A stretch of DNA of 64,000 bases, taken from Nectonema munidae. Lineage: Eukaryota; Nematomorpha; Nectonematoida; Nectonematidae. Where the stretch lies: positions 337,302 to 401,301 of the forward strand of contig JAUIRK010000900.1 in assembly GCA_030549495.1 (NCBI GenBank). Reading direction: 5' to 3'. Shown piece after piece: positions 35,130 to 46,508 of this stretch. Numbering within the stretch: position 1 is the stretch's first letter; each line of letters begins with the position of its first letter. Below the pieces are notes generated by a model. It searched no databases. It was not told the DNA's origin and worked only from the letters and a program-made list of their open reading frames with translations. Made by a program: the position numbers and the translations under genes.

Positions 35130-37180
35130 ATATAAAAGATTTCAGAAAGACGAAGGATTATAAGACGTAAAAATGCAACACCTGTTTTCTTGCAGCAACT
35201 TGAAAACAAAAAATAAGATTCATCATTCCTATTATCATGAACAAAGATGAAGCAGAATGTGCAGACGAGTTTGAATCAGAAAAACACTGAAAATGATGCT
35301 AACAATTTCCGGCAAGTTTTTCTAAACAAATCATCTTTATTGCATTCCTATGCCTACACAGATAAAAATTTCAGCTGTAATTATGACATGTACATGTGTG
35401 TGTACACTGTACATACTAGTTGATACAATATAAAATTCTTTATGCTATATATTATATAAGTGATAGCTTTCGTAAAGTGAATATATCGAAAGAAATTTTA
35501 TTTTACTTTTATTGCCTATATATTGTAATACTTATAGCTGTTCCACAAATAATTGTACTGCGAGTACTCAATAGTTAAAACGTATTTATATTCTTACTAC
35601 AAAAACTACATATTTTTTGTATATATACATATATGTTTTTACGCTACAGACCAAATGGACCCAAAAGGGGTTATGTGTTTAAGTTAAAACGTTGGTTTTC
35701 TTTTAAATTAAAAAAAATTCTTTATCTCCTTTTTTATTTGTACTTTATTTTTAATGAAGCTGTGGAAAGTTCTTGTATATTTTATATTCTTTGATACTTC
35801 TACAAATTTATAGTTCATTGAAGAAAGAAAGTATTTTATTCGTTTAAGACATTGTGCAGCATATGATAGTATATGGGATTTTTTCTTAATATACAGTACA
35901 GGAATTCTTTTTTACGAAAAATGACAGCTAAAGGGATAAGTGTTCATCAAGATATCATGTATATATTCCAACTCTACCGATATAGGTTTAACGATTTAAA
36001 TGCTTCTAATTCTACCGCTTTTTGTTGTTGTCTGTTTGTTTTTTTGTAAAGTTATTATTCTACTCATAAAATATTAATGTAAAATGAGTTAATTTACTAT
36101 CAATGATACTTATACTTAAGATATACTTAATATTTATCTTTATTAATTTATATTCTCACACAGTGACTAACATCACGCTTGGCATTGTGCCCTTAAAAAC
36201 AGTGTTATGTAAGAGTGACTTGTGTGATATTCTCCTTTCCATGCATCGCCTATTTCGCACAAATGGGGTATAACAGACGATAACCAATGACTATAATGGT
36301 AAATGATGTTTTTAAAGTTTGCTGATTCATCTTTCAATCTTTTTAATACTTCAATTTGATTGCTGAGAAATAGGAAAAAACATCTAAATGCTCTCACATG
36401 TTAGTCTCACCTCAAGATTCCTCTTCCCGCACCGAGCACTACTCTAATATAAAGACCGTTTTAGTGGGTCCCTTAAGTGGTCGCTAAATATCTACATAGG
36501 TATTTATTCCATAATCATTCAAAAAAAATTATAAACCTTGTGGACACTGTAATGACTATGGGGATAACAAAAGTTGGCTTATAAATCCTTCAAAAATTGA
36601 TCAAACGACTTCAGAATGTTGACTTTATTTGTAAAAAAAATTGACATAAAAAATTATTCTATTTCATACTTTTACTAAAAATATTATTACTGTAAGAATC
36701 CACGTAATATTTAAAAGTATTCTCTTTTGAAAAGGCGCGATCTTTGAACAAAATCTTTTCAATCACTGGAATTTCTCACTCTCTTATATGTTGCTTGTGT
36801 TAGAGAAGAGATATATTTATTTTTTCATATGTTCCTTATTTATGCCATCTTCAAATTCGATACGTCTATCTATATAAATCAATGGCATCTTTTATTGTGA
36901 GATTCGAAGATTACGTTTTTCAATTATTTATATGCCGGAATCGATGAGTTAATATTTTTATCCACATTAAAAATGACCTGTCAAATAATTATAAAAAGGA
37001 AGAATGTTATATGATTGTAAATATATGCTGTAAGCTCATTGCACCCTTTAATTAAAAGGCATCCCTGAGCCAATATTTATTTATGTTAACACTATTTAAA
37101 TGCCTGACATTGACGCAAGGCATAGTTGCTTAATAACACATAACAAAAGTATACACTTAGCTGGTTTGTAAACTCTTCAG
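35130..37180. other. Gene-poor AT-rich DNA
   Basis: No recognisable gene. A 74-codon frame at 36173-36397 (minus) lacks motifs. Short AT microsatellites only. Confidence 0.4.
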
Positions 37181-37190
37181 TATATAAAAG
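37181..37190 (+). promoter_or_regulatory. Possible TATA box for the coiled-coil gene
   Basis: TATATAAAAG, 320 bp upstream of the ATG at 37513. A pyrimidine-rich tract ending TTCTTCAAG just before the ATG could be a splice acceptor, which would allow a 5' untranslated exon. In AT-rich DNA such matches are frequent. Confidence 0.25.
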
Positions 37191-37512
37191 CACTTCCAAA
37201 ACTGTTAAATATTTGCTCTTTGTTTGTTAACTTGTTAAATTTTTACAAAATGTAGATTACGTACAAAAAAATGGACTATTAAAAAAGGTGACCTTTTGAC
37301 CTAATAACTTGACGTTCTTTTGCACAAACTTTATAAAATATTTACTTGTTTTAGAATAAGTGCTATTAGAATTCAAAAGTTGACTTTATTGACTAGATGC
37401 CATCCATGTGTGACTAGCCCTAGATGACCAATGAATTTATTATGGCAATTTAATTTTTTTAGTTTTTAGAAAATAAATATGCTTATTTCTACCCTTAAAC
37501 TTTCTTCAAGCG

Positions 37513-38064
37513 ATGGATAATAATCAAGTAGATGGAATATTTTTCTATCCTGAAAAAAATGGCGATGATGACAACTCGAATTCATTTGTCGGCACAAAGG
37601 AAGCACATCTTCAGCACTTGCAACAACTTTTGCTAGCGTGTAAAGATTGGCAAAAAATCAATGAATGCATGCAAGCGTACGTAAAAGTACTTTTAACGAA
37701 AATCAACGACGTTGAAGGCGAACGAGAGAATTTAAGGGCACGAATACGCGAAAAAAAGGTAAAAATTGCTGCCTTGGATGATGAGATTAATCAATTCGAT
37801 GAGCATAGGCTCCAGTATGAAAAGCTCTACTTGAACGAGTCCAAAATGCGCCACACCATTCACTACCTCAATTACAAGCTCTCAGACTTTCTGAATGAGG
37901 ACATCGAAGATGACGCGCATCTCCGAAGAAAGTCTTCTAGCAAATCTCACGCTTTAATGAAAGATACCTCCTGCCAAACAATGGATTTTGCACTGCAAGA
38001 TTGCTGCGTTGATATTTGCTTACAGACTTTAAAAGTTAGCAAAGCTATCTCACGTTTATCATGA
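37513..38064 (+). CDS. Coiled-coil protein of unknown function
   Basis: 183 residues, ATG at 37513, stop at 38062, with AATAAA at 38075 and again at 38223. I do not recognise the family. Residues about 30-60 are Leu/Gln-rich (HLQHLQQLLLACKDWQKI); about 62-125 form a likely coiled coil (VEGERENLRARIREKKVKI, ALDDEINQFDEHRLQYEKL). A Ser/Lys stretch (RRKSSSKSH) and a Cys-rich C-terminus (SCQTMDF, DCCVDICLQTL) follow. Its GC content and codon use are clearly higher than the surrounding noise, which argues for a real, selected gene. No signal peptide or membrane segment. Confidence 0.6.
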   Translation: MDNNQVDGIFFYPEKNGDDDNSNSFVGTKEAHLQHLQQLLLACKDWQKINECMQAYVKVLLTKINDVEGERENLRARIREKKVKIAALDDEINQFDEHRLQYEKLYLNESKMRHTIHYLNYKLSDFLNEDIEDDAHLRRKSSSKSHALMKDTSCQTMDFALQDCCVDICLQTLKVSKAISRLS

Positions 38065-38379
38065 CGAAAAAACTAATAAAGCAATTAAAGCCTTTTGTGC
38101 GTACTGTTGTCTTTTCCACATTTTTAACAATTATTTTTTAGAATTGAAATTATGAATCTACTTGCTTGAAAGTATTTTGAAGACAATGGAGATTTTATTT
38201 ACTGTCTCCAATTTTTGAATTCAATAAAGTTTAGGTACATACTTTTTACTTAAAGAATTTTTAACACACAGTTTTAACTTCTATAAATATTAATGTGTTT
38301 AGAACAACGCCCAAACTGAACCCTTAATCTTTGCAAGTGCAAAAAATTTGTTTGTTATTCTTTTATTTACTGTTATTAA

Positions 38380-38506
38380 CCCATTAAGTACCATAGAAAT
38401 CAGACGATATCTAAAAAACGCAGACGAGTTATTCAAAGTCATTGAAAAAAGCAGACGAAGATGAAATTACTTATGTTCCCAAATGGGAGCATTGGGACTT
38501 AATGGG
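38380..38506. mobile_element. TTAA-flanked MITE 1 (piggyBac-type)
   Basis: 127 bp between TTAA at 38376-38379 and TTAA at 38507-38510. Ends CCCATTAAGTAC and, inverse, CCCATTAAGTCCC. TTAA target and CCC-starting ends are piggyBac traits. The interior repeats AGCAGACGA-like motifs shared with MITE 2. Confidence 0.85.
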
Positions 38507-38510
38507 TTAA

Positions 38511-38627
38511 CCCTTTGAAGACCAAAATTTTGGAGACGATTCGTCTGCTTTCTTTTTCAATGGAATTTTATACATTCAAAGCAGACGATTTTCATTTCTT
38601 GGGACAGTCCCACTGGTCCTCAAAGGG
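38511..38627. mobile_element. TTAA-flanked MITE 2 (piggyBac-type)
   Basis: 117 bp between the TTAA it shares with MITE 1 (38507-38510) and TTAA at 38628-38631. Ends CCCTTTGAAGACC and, inverse, CCCTTTGAGGACC. The interior has GTCTGCTTTCTTTTTCAATG. Related pieces lie at 17345-17442 and 44942-45003. Confidence 0.85.
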
Positions 38628-38631
38628 TTAA

Positions 38632-41193
38632 ACGTATATTTTATCTTATTTTTCAGGTATGCACAGAAAAAAAAGAATTATCCAATTTAAAAAGTCTAGT
38701 GCCCTTAGAATTCGATTATCAGTATCGAAAGAATGTGCTTGAGCTACAAATGGTCCGCACTATAGAGCTCAGTACAGTTGTCATAGGTCAAGGTTTGGTC
38801 GATAATTTGGGAACTTAACACATAGGTCGGATTTAATTAAATCTCCTACACAAATCTTACAACCACATTCTAATTAACCTAACATTTTCTTTTGATAAAT
38901 TTAATTATTATTTCTTAGTTTTGACTACATGTGTACAAATTTGAATAATTTATAGAAAACTTTATTTTACAATTGTCTTAAAGAACACCTCCAAGTTGCA
39001 TAGTCTCTGCGCCGAATTTGTAAACAACTTGACATTCTTGGCCAGCGAGTTAAGTTGAAGGATCTTCAACTCGGAAAAACTGGGTCGACTTTCTAATCGC
39101 ACTATAAACGATTATTGATAGATTTTTGTGTTTTTATGCCAAAAATTAGTAAATATTTTATGAAAAATATTAATCAGTTAAAATTTAAAGGACTTTTTAA
39201 TTTAATTACTAATAATGAAAGTTTTTTTATTGTCGGTATGAATAAACTTTCATAAGTGTAGATGTGCCAATTTCTCTTTCGAAAATCCGACCAGGATCAC
39301 TAGAACTATGGTAAGAAAATTTGAGATAATTTTGTTAAATTCATTTATTAAAAATAACGAAAAGGTAATTCAATGGCAACGATTATACTTATGCTCAAAG
39401 TTTTATCCAATTAAATATTTCGACCCTTAACCTTCTATTGAAGTCGGAACCCTATATAACATCGTGTGATATATCGCGAAATCGGATGTAACGTCACAAA
39501 TCACTAGACCCTAAATGTTTATAGAAAACCTCCGTTATAGCTTTCCGTTTATAGCGTGAGATTCCCAATCGAATATGTAGGCTTACGTCCTTCTATCCAT
39601 CGAATTGTCACTGAGCTGAATATGACTCAATTGTGTTTTCGTTTATCAGCGTTTTAAATAAATTCATACATTTTATAAAACATTTGTGAATTTATAGCAT
39701 GGGAAGAGTTCAACCAATCATCGCATGAATCTATCAGTGACATTTTGTGTTAATAACATTCTAATGGTTGATTATATGTTTCAATTTTGAATCTCGAAAC
39801 AAAATATGAGTAAAAAGTTTTAAATCACTTTTTGTCTTTTGTTATGGACGTACAATTCTCTTTCGTTTTGCACGAAGCTCCATGCCTTCTTTTCAAAACC
39901 ATATCCACCTTTATCTATTTTTTATCAACAAGAATTTGATTCGTTCTCTTCTCTAATAAACTGTTTTCGTAAGTAGAATCGATATTTTTGTCAAATCTTT
40001 GTAAAACACAAGAAAAATTGATTTTAAGGCATGACTAGAAATAAACTGTCATTTTAGAGCAAGTAGCGGTAACCTCGCGGTTCGTTGTAAAATCGCTGTA
40101 AAAATGATGGACTCCATATGCGACGTTATGGCGAGAGTGCAATAATGTGAAAAATTTTAATGAACAGCTTAAAAGTATTTTTTGCCATTTGAATTCTGCA
40201 AAAAGGTTTCTTTTGTGGGATAAAAATTTTAATACTGAAAATATTATAATATATCACAATTTTTTTAATTCAATAAGGTAACGTCAACGAAGTTACTTTT
40301 AGTACTAACAAGCCAAGTCTGCACAGAACGACAACCTACGCTTCCATCTCTGCTGAAAATAGTTAACTTAGAAGTACAGTCTAACCTGTTGAAAGCGCCA
40401 CCAGAACAAGAGTGCCCTCTTTCCTCCCAACTAAATTTCGTATATCTCTTGTTCACTTTTGATTCTATAAGAGCGCTACTTATCCAACTCCATCTATTTT
40501 TAACTGAAGAGTGGCAGTTAAAATGAAAAATTTAATTACTATTACTAATAGTAATTAGTAATATTCAATTATTACTAATAGTAATTAGGATACCTTAATA
40601 CTTTCCAAAGATTTGTTAAATCACGGTTATAAAGAACTTGATCAATAGATTGGAATCAACCTGCACAAAAATGTTTTGCTCTTGATGATGCTAGTAATGA
40701 TAATGATGATGTTGATAATCTTGAAAATTATAAAAGTATAGTTGATAAATCAGAATCCAAAGCTTGTTTATTTTCTTAAGCTTTAGAATTTCTCGAATTA
40801 ACAAATTTTAAGTTCTATCATCGGAAAAAAATTTACATTAAATGTAAATTTAAATTCCATAATTTTTTATCAGAATGAGCCAATCAAATTTTACATAAAA
40901 AGATCACTCACTCGTTAAAAATTTTACATAAAAAGATCACTCTCTCGTTTAAATAGGTTCGACTTAATTTTAAAAAGTTAATTTAATTTTACAATCGTAT
41001 AAACAGTGCTCAAAAGATTCGCTTAAAGTGTTGTAAATTTTACATTTCAAGAAATATTTTTCAGCAATTTATTTTCCATTTTATTCGTCAACGAATTTAA
41101 ATTGCATATAACCAAGTTAATTTATTCAGGAATTTAAAGAAAAATATTTAAATATTTAATATGTTTTCATGGGATAATTTAACATTAGACACA
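38632..41193. other. Intergenic DNA with minor repeats
   Basis: No supported gene. A 29-base direct duplication lies at 40888-40916 and 40921-40949 (ATTTTACATAAAAAGATCAC...). Small ATTACTAATAGTAATTAG palindromes occur at 40535-40590. The 63-codon frame at 40265-40456 has no motif. Confidence 0.45.
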
Positions 41194-41199
41194 TTTATT
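41194..41199 (-). terminator. Polyadenylation signal of MSH5
   Basis: AATAAA on the minus strand, about 38 bases after the MSH5 stop codon. Confidence 0.5.
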
Positions 41200-41236
41200 G
41201 CAAGGTAGTATATTTGATATTACTTATAATTTATGA

Positions 41237-43930
41237 TCAATTTTTCATAAAGAGGGGATCAATATCTTCTCTGATGAGCGCCTTTGTCCTTGCTGCGTAT
41301 TCATGAGAATTTGCATCAACCTCAAATATTTTATCTAATTTGCTTTCTAACTCAGAAAATCTTTCATCCACTTGCATGTCTAACGAACCATTTTTTAACT
41401 TTTGTTCGGTATCTCTAACTTTTTGTACGAAATCTTGTGAAAAGCCTTGTTTCAGTGCAACTCTATAGAAAGCTTGTTCTTGTATGTACCCAGGAACAAT
41501 TTTATAAAAGTAAGTAAATTCTTCACCTGAGTTGGCTTTTTTATCTTCATCCACCTTTTCATTCTCTAAAACTTTCATAGTGAAAAAATTGACAAATTTA
41601 CTTCCTTTTTCGTCTAAGTGCTTCTGCAAATCATGATAGTGCGTCGTTAGAAATATGTTTGCGCATTTTAAGCCCTTGTGTTTTATCCAATAATTAAGGA
41701 CACCGCAAAAAATTGAGTAGCCATCTTCTGGAAGTGTTCCTTTCCCAAATTCATCCAATAAAATGAGAGAAGAGGCATTTCCATATTTAACAGCTTTAGC
41801 TAACATTGAAACATCAAATAAAAAGCTTGAGCAACCTGTTGATAATGACTGCTGAGTATATAATGGAGAATCAAATCTCGTGAAAATTTTTTTCATGATT
41901 GGTATGTGTGCGCTTGATGCCGGAACAAATGAACCAATGTGTGCCAGAAAAACTATAGTGCCGATTTGCTTTAAGTAAATACTTTTTCCGCTGCCATGAG
42001 GGCCAGTTAAAATATTTATTCTCTTTACACCATCATCACAAACGTAATCATTTGGAATGAACGGGGAAGTGCACAATTCCTGAATCAAATGTCTTCCATT
42101 TGAAATTCCGATACAACTTCCTGCTTCTTTGTATATCGGTTTTATCATCTTATATTCGATTGCTGCAATGGACAAAGCCAAGTATGCATCAAGTTCAGCA
42201 ACGCTTACGATTGCTTTTAAAACTTTTTCGCTATGCTGCATTACAACTTCTTGGAGATTGTGTAGAATTTGAGACTGTCTATCATTTATTTCCCATTGCA
42301 TATCCCCTAGTAATTCATCTAGGTTTTTCATTCTTGCATTTTTATAATGTATGTTTTGGTTACTTTTAAAAATGACCTCAAAATCTTCGTTAAAGGTTAC
42401 ATTATTTTCTACAACATTCGACTCTGGAATTGCTAGAAGAAAGCCAAGTTGGGGTAGATAAATGATGCAACAACCTTCAACTCCTTCTGGAAGAGTCTCT
42501 AACTCTTCTTTCGCTACATTGTCTAAAAATTGAGGTAACGCAGCAAATATTTTTTTCTTTTCATCTAAACTATTGTCAATGTCAAATTTGACACAAACTT
42601 TATTATTTTTTTTGGACTCTTCGAAATTGATTATCTTCGATATTATGGTTGCAACTTCTTCCAGATTTTGATCTATATTATCACAAATTTTTTGCAAGAG
42701 AGATAGGCTAGAAGTTACTGGGCCTAAAATTTCACGAACCAAAATTAAATTATATATAGTTTTATAAATTGACAGCCAATCAGAATGTTTGAGTTGGGAT
42801 ATCTTTAATAACTTTAGAACATTTGTGAGCGATTTAACTTTACTGATCGCGCACACCAACTTACTTATCAGTTCTTTATTTTTGTAATTTGCAAAAAAAC
42901 TAACTATACTCAATCGTTCATTCAATACGTCAATAGTGGAAATCGGATTGCTAAACCAAAATTTTAGCGTTTTTGCTCCAATTGAAGTTTTACAAACATT
43001 AAAAATGTTAAAAAGACTAAGGCCTTCTTTGCTTGCATTGGATTTATACGCTGATGGATGATGATCCTTACTGAATATCTGAAGATCGATGAGAGCAGAA
43101 CTAGTCATTTTAACGAAGTAATCTAGATTAAAAAACTCAACATCTAATATAGTTGGTGTACCTTTCTTTTTGTAGCTGTCGTTTTCCCCTTCTTCAATAT
43201 TAAACTCATGTAAATTATTGTCATTTAAATCTGAAAACTGTTCTTTTAAGAATGAAAGCAATGCTCCTAAAGATCTTGTAATAAAAGGATTTGATAAGGG
43301 AATAACAGAAGAAAGGAAAATATTCCATTCAGTTACCGAGTAAGTATCTTTGTCCGATATCCAGCGATTTTGTTTTATGTAGTTGAGTGTAATTTCTTTA
43401 TCAAAATACACAGAAGGCAAATATCGTAACTTTTTGTCAATACTTGATTTAACCTTCTCACCCTCTTTTTTTATTTCTTCAGAAATATTATTTTCAAAAT
43501 GATAAAAATAAGATTCACTATGTTTTTTTGTGTGAATAATAATTGAAGGATTTATTTGCATAAAGTATAGAGTAGCAACTGTGTTAGGGTGCCTTAATAT
43601 ATTGCTATCCCCAGAATAAAATAGATACACTTTACAAGTTGCTTCATCATAATAAGAAATGCCAAATTTATTACTTTTACGAATGTAAGAAAGAATTATA
43701 TTATTTTCATCTTGTGAGTCTTGAAAGTTAGGATAGCACACACCATCCAAGTTATTGGGAGTTTCGAGTTCGCTACATTCACTGTGTATGCTATCTTCAA
43801 AATATTCAATTTTGTCAGTGTCTGAAGATTTTTGAAAATATTTAGATCTATTTAAGTTGTCAAATTCTACATTAGAACTATTACCAGATCTTTTCTCCGA
43901 ATTAAATACCTTGATAAAATTATTGAACAT
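41237..43930 (-). CDS. MSH5: MSH5-like meiotic MutS homolog, single exon
   Basis: 897 residues from the ATG at 43930. MSH5 pairs with MSH4 as a sliding clamp on recombination intermediates and promotes meiotic crossovers; it does not repair mismatches. A Ser/Asn/Asp-rich N-terminus of about 55 residues is followed by LSYIRKSNKFGISYYDEAT, the usual MSH5 start, so the mismatch-binding domain I is absent as in the family. SSVIPLSNPFITRSLGALL and LQIFSKDHHPSAYK match MSH5; the core lever GLSLFNIFNVCKTSIGAKTL lies at about residue 300. ATPase: Walker A GPHGSGKS near 642 (usually GPNSSGKS), an STG..SFLFDVSMLAKAV signature, Walker B LILLDEFGKGT near 721, and TTHYHDL. Human MSH5 has about 834 aa and many exons, whereas this copy has none, yet the frame is intact, so a functional gene is likely; an old retrocopy is possible. 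Confidence 0.9.
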   Translation of the reverse strand: MFNNFIKVFNSEKRSGNSSNVEFDNLNRSKYFQKSSDTDKIEYFEDSIHSECSELETPNNLDGVCYPNFQDSQDENNIILSYIRKSNKFGISYYDEATCKVYLFYSGDSNILRHPNTVATLYFMQINPSIIIHTKKHSESYFYHFENNISEEIKKEGEKVKSSIDKKLRYLPSVYFDKEITLNYIKQNRWISDKDTYSVTEWNIFLSSVIPLSNPFITRSLGALLSFLKEQFSDLNDNNLHEFNIEEGENDSYKKKGTPTILDVEFFNLDYFVKMTSSALIDLQIFSKDHHPSAYKSNASKEGLSLFNIFNVCKTSIGAKTLKFWFSNPISTIDVLNERLSIVSFFANYKNKELISKLVCAISKVKSLTNVLKLLKISQLKHSDWLSIYKTIYNLILVREILGPVTSSLSLLQKICDNIDQNLEEVATIISKIINFEESKKNNKVCVKFDIDNSLDEKKKIFAALPQFLDNVAKEELETLPEGVEGCCIIYLPQLGFLLAIPESNVVENNVTFNEDFEVIFKSNQNIHYKNARMKNLDELLGDMQWEINDRQSQILHNLQEVVMQHSEKVLKAIVSVAELDAYLALSIAAIEYKMIKPIYKEAGSCIGISNGRHLIQELCTSPFIPNDYVCDDGVKRINILTGPHGSGKSIYLKQIGTIVFLAHIGSFVPASSAHIPIMKKIFTRFDSPLYTQQSLSTGCSSFLFDVSMLAKAVKYGNASSLILLDEFGKGTLPEDGYSIFCGVLNYWIKHKGLKCANIFLTTHYHDLQKHLDEKGSKFVNFFTMKVLENEKVDEDKKANSGEEFTYFYKIVPGYIQEQAFYRVALKQGFSQDFVQKVRDTEQKLKNGSLDMQVDERFSELESKLDKIFEVDANSHEYAARTKALIREDIDPLFMKN

Positions 43931-44941
43931 TTTTTATTTTTTTAAAGCAGACGAAAAAAATGGAGTTGAGCAAATAGCTAAAAGATTAGAAAACAGCTAG
44001 GTACACAAGTTTTAAAAATAATTAAAAACTTATATTACTCTGTATATATACTACAATTGTTTAAAATAATAATTAAAAAAAAAGTAAAGAGTAAACAAAT
44101 TCTTTATTATTTATGAACAAATGCTTGTTCATTTTTGGATCATGTTACGTTGACAATTGTTATGTTATGCTATGTAATTAATTTTATTGTTTTATAATTT
44201 CTATTATTATATTTTTTTATAAAAAAAAATTGAATTTAAAATTGTTATTTAAAAATATTAAATGTTTATTTTTTAAAAAGTTGATAATTTGGTTTTTTCT
44301 AAAATATATTCTTTTAGAAAATAGTATTATAAGAAATAAAAGTTTTGAAATAAGATAAATTTATAAGATAATTAAGACATGGGCCTAAATAAATGAAAAA
44401 AGCTAAGAAACTTTTGTTTCCTCCAACTCTAGAATTATAACATCAGAAAAAATTCTTGTAAATTAAATTTTTTCACATTATTTTAAATAATATAGGTATA
44501 TAATCACAGTGGACTAAAGAAATCAATAAAGATAGAAGTCAAGTAAAATTTTACTAATTATAAAAGTAATTAAAACCATTTATGGGTAATTTACTAATAA
44601 ATTAAACGTATTTGTTTGTTATTTTACTAATTGAAGTTTTAGATTAGAAAATATTTTAACAAAATATAAATTTTTATTAAAGTTAATAAGTGGGGAAAGT
44701 AGCAGAAAAAAGATAAATTATAAAGATCTTTATAATATAATATTTGAATAAATGACAAAAAAAACATTTAAAAAAAATCTACTTATAGTTATCATTGAAA
44801 AAATATAGTATATGTGATTTTAATTTTAAATATTTTACGACAATGTAAATTAAGTTTTTTCATGAGGAAATATTGTCACATATTAATGAACAGAAACACA
44901 TTAAAATAGAATAATTAAATAAAAATATCTAATAAATATAT
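43931..44941. other. AT-rich DNA upstream of MSH5
   Basis: Very AT-rich, no gene. This is presumably the MSH5 promoter side; no convincing core promoter element can be singled out in sequence of this composition. Confidence 0.4.
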
Positions 44942-45003
44942 AAAATTGCATTGAAAAGAAAGCAGGGGATTAGCCTTCCAAATTTCGTTCCTCAAAGGGT
45001 TAA
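44942..45003. repeat. Half of a TTAA-flanked MITE 2 copy
   Basis: ATTGAAAAGAAAGCAGG...TTCC...CCTCAAAGGGTTAA matches the reverse complement of the left half of MITE 2 (38511-38627) and ends on TTAA at 45000-45003. The other half is missing. Confidence 0.65.
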
Positions 45004-45004
45004 A

Positions 45005-45367
45005 ATGTCAAAAGAATTTGAATATGTAAAGGATAGAAAGTCGTATCTTTTTGACATTTTAAACCAAGGGCGTGGAAACACCCTCCTGAAGGGCAAATTG
45101 GGCCCAAGAAGGTTTTTTACAGCGTCTGCAAACTGTTATACCCATATATATAAAACAAGTAAATTGTATTATTCCATAGTTAGAAAAATTCATATTGATT
45201 TATTTATAAAGAAAGGCAAGTGGAGCTTAACTTCCTTTGCTTGGTATAAATCGTTTGAGAAAAGTTGTCTAATTAATCTTTTAATTACACAAAACCAAAC
45301 TGAAAGTTTACCTAATTTAAACAGAATAATAAGATTATATAGCCCTCCAATAAAAAGATATTTCTAA
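45005..45367 (+). CDS. ORF of unknown origin abutting a MITE end (doubtful)
   Basis: 120 codons from the ATG at 45005, open to 45367. The residues include YLFDILNQGRGNTLL, GPRRFFTASANCYTHIY and KGKWSLTSFAWYKSFEKS. I do not recognise it. It starts one base after the MITE-end TTAA, so it may be the rest of a transposon or chance; the mixed composition is somewhat more protein-like than the nearby noise. Confidence 0.25.
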   Translation: MSKEFEYVKDRKSYLFDILNQGRGNTLLKGKLGPRRFFTASANCYTHIYKTSKLYYSIVRKIHIDLFIKKGKWSLTSFAWYKSFEKSCLINLLITQNQTESLPNLNRIIRLYSPPIKRYF

Positions 45368-45482
45368 TTTTATAACGCGAATGAACCTAATATTAAAAAA
45401 ATCTATAACTATTTAACACTTTCAATAGCGCCTAACTTTCTTAATCTCTCGTACAATTAGAAAGAGTAGTCTAACATATGAT

Positions 45483-45785
45483 TAGAGATGTATCGGATGT
45501 GAATTTTTTTGTATTCGGTGATGCGGGTATAAAATTTGACATGAATAAATTTTTTTAGCTTCTTAAGTTTTTTACTTCTTAAAAATTATGTATATGTGTT
45601 ATACATTTGTTTAATATTACTTATTATAAAAATTTTGGATAAAGTAAAAATTCTCAAAAAAACTTTGCACTACAATATAGAACAAAAGAAAATATTTGAA
45701 AATTGCGTATTTGAAATTTAAATGATCAGCGGATCGGGATTTTAAGAGGATGTAATTTTTTTTGCGGATATCCGATATATCTCTA
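45483..45785. mobile_element. hAT-type MITE with perfect 8-bp target duplication
   Basis: 303 bp flanked by CATATGAT at 45475-45482 and 45786-45793. The ends TAGAGATGTATCGGAT and, inverse, TAGAGATATATCGGAT differ at one base. No coding capacity. Confidence 0.85.
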
Positions 45786-46226
45786 CATATGATTCATATT
45801 TAACAAATTATCTCATAAGATTTATCATAAAAATATGTCTTCAGTTACAACTGTAACTTTCCAATATTTTTATTCCTTGAACAATTTTGCTTCTGTAACA
45901 AGTAATAAATTGTCTTTTTCATGAAAGTATTTTGTTTTTAAAATTATTTATTAAATTTTATCTCCTTATAAATACGTTATTATCAAACCAAAGTTCTAAA
46001 ATTAAAATCAATTTTATTAAAGCTTTTTATTTTTATGAGGATAAATACAAGTTAATTTGTAATTTAACAAACTTAGTTGTAAGGTTTAATCAATTTCAGA
46101 TATTGTTTAATTGTTTGTTTATAAAAAATTTTTGAGATCATTATAAATTATGGTTTTAACTCAAAAGAAACTAATTGTGCATAAAATGGGCATTACTTCT
46201 CATACTCAAGTTTCAAACTTTGAATT

Positions 46227-46508
46227 GAGGATATGATGAGTGTAGATGAGTGGCCCGCCGAAGATCCCGGATAATAATGGCTCACCCACGCAGAGATAAT
46301 CAGTGAAATTGATAGGGAGTCATCTGATAAAGAGAGTGAAAGTGAAGAGGAAGAAATAGTCGACCGAATTAAACCTGAGCAAGCTTTTGAAGCCCTTGGA
46401 GTTGTCGTGGATTGGTTCGAGCAAATGAAGAAAGATCCGTGCCACATCAGACAAATTCGCCAATGGAGAGACGAAGCGGCTCAGATGAGAGCAGCATCAT
46501 TAAAGTAG
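46227..46508 (+). pseudogene. C-terminal relic of a Tigger/pogo transposase
   Basis: The frame reads EDMMSVDEWPAEDPG, two stops, then HAEIISEIDRESSDKESESE, EEEIV, EQAFEALGVVVDWFEQMK and IRQIRQWRDEAAQMRAASLK, stop. An acidic stretch followed by a helical EQ..WRDEA tail is typical of the end of Tigger/jerky-like proteins. The catalytic part is absent here. Confidence 0.6.

Noticed and set aside
36173-36397. 74-codon minus-strand ORF
   Set aside because: No recognisable motif, no splice context, and a length expected by chance.
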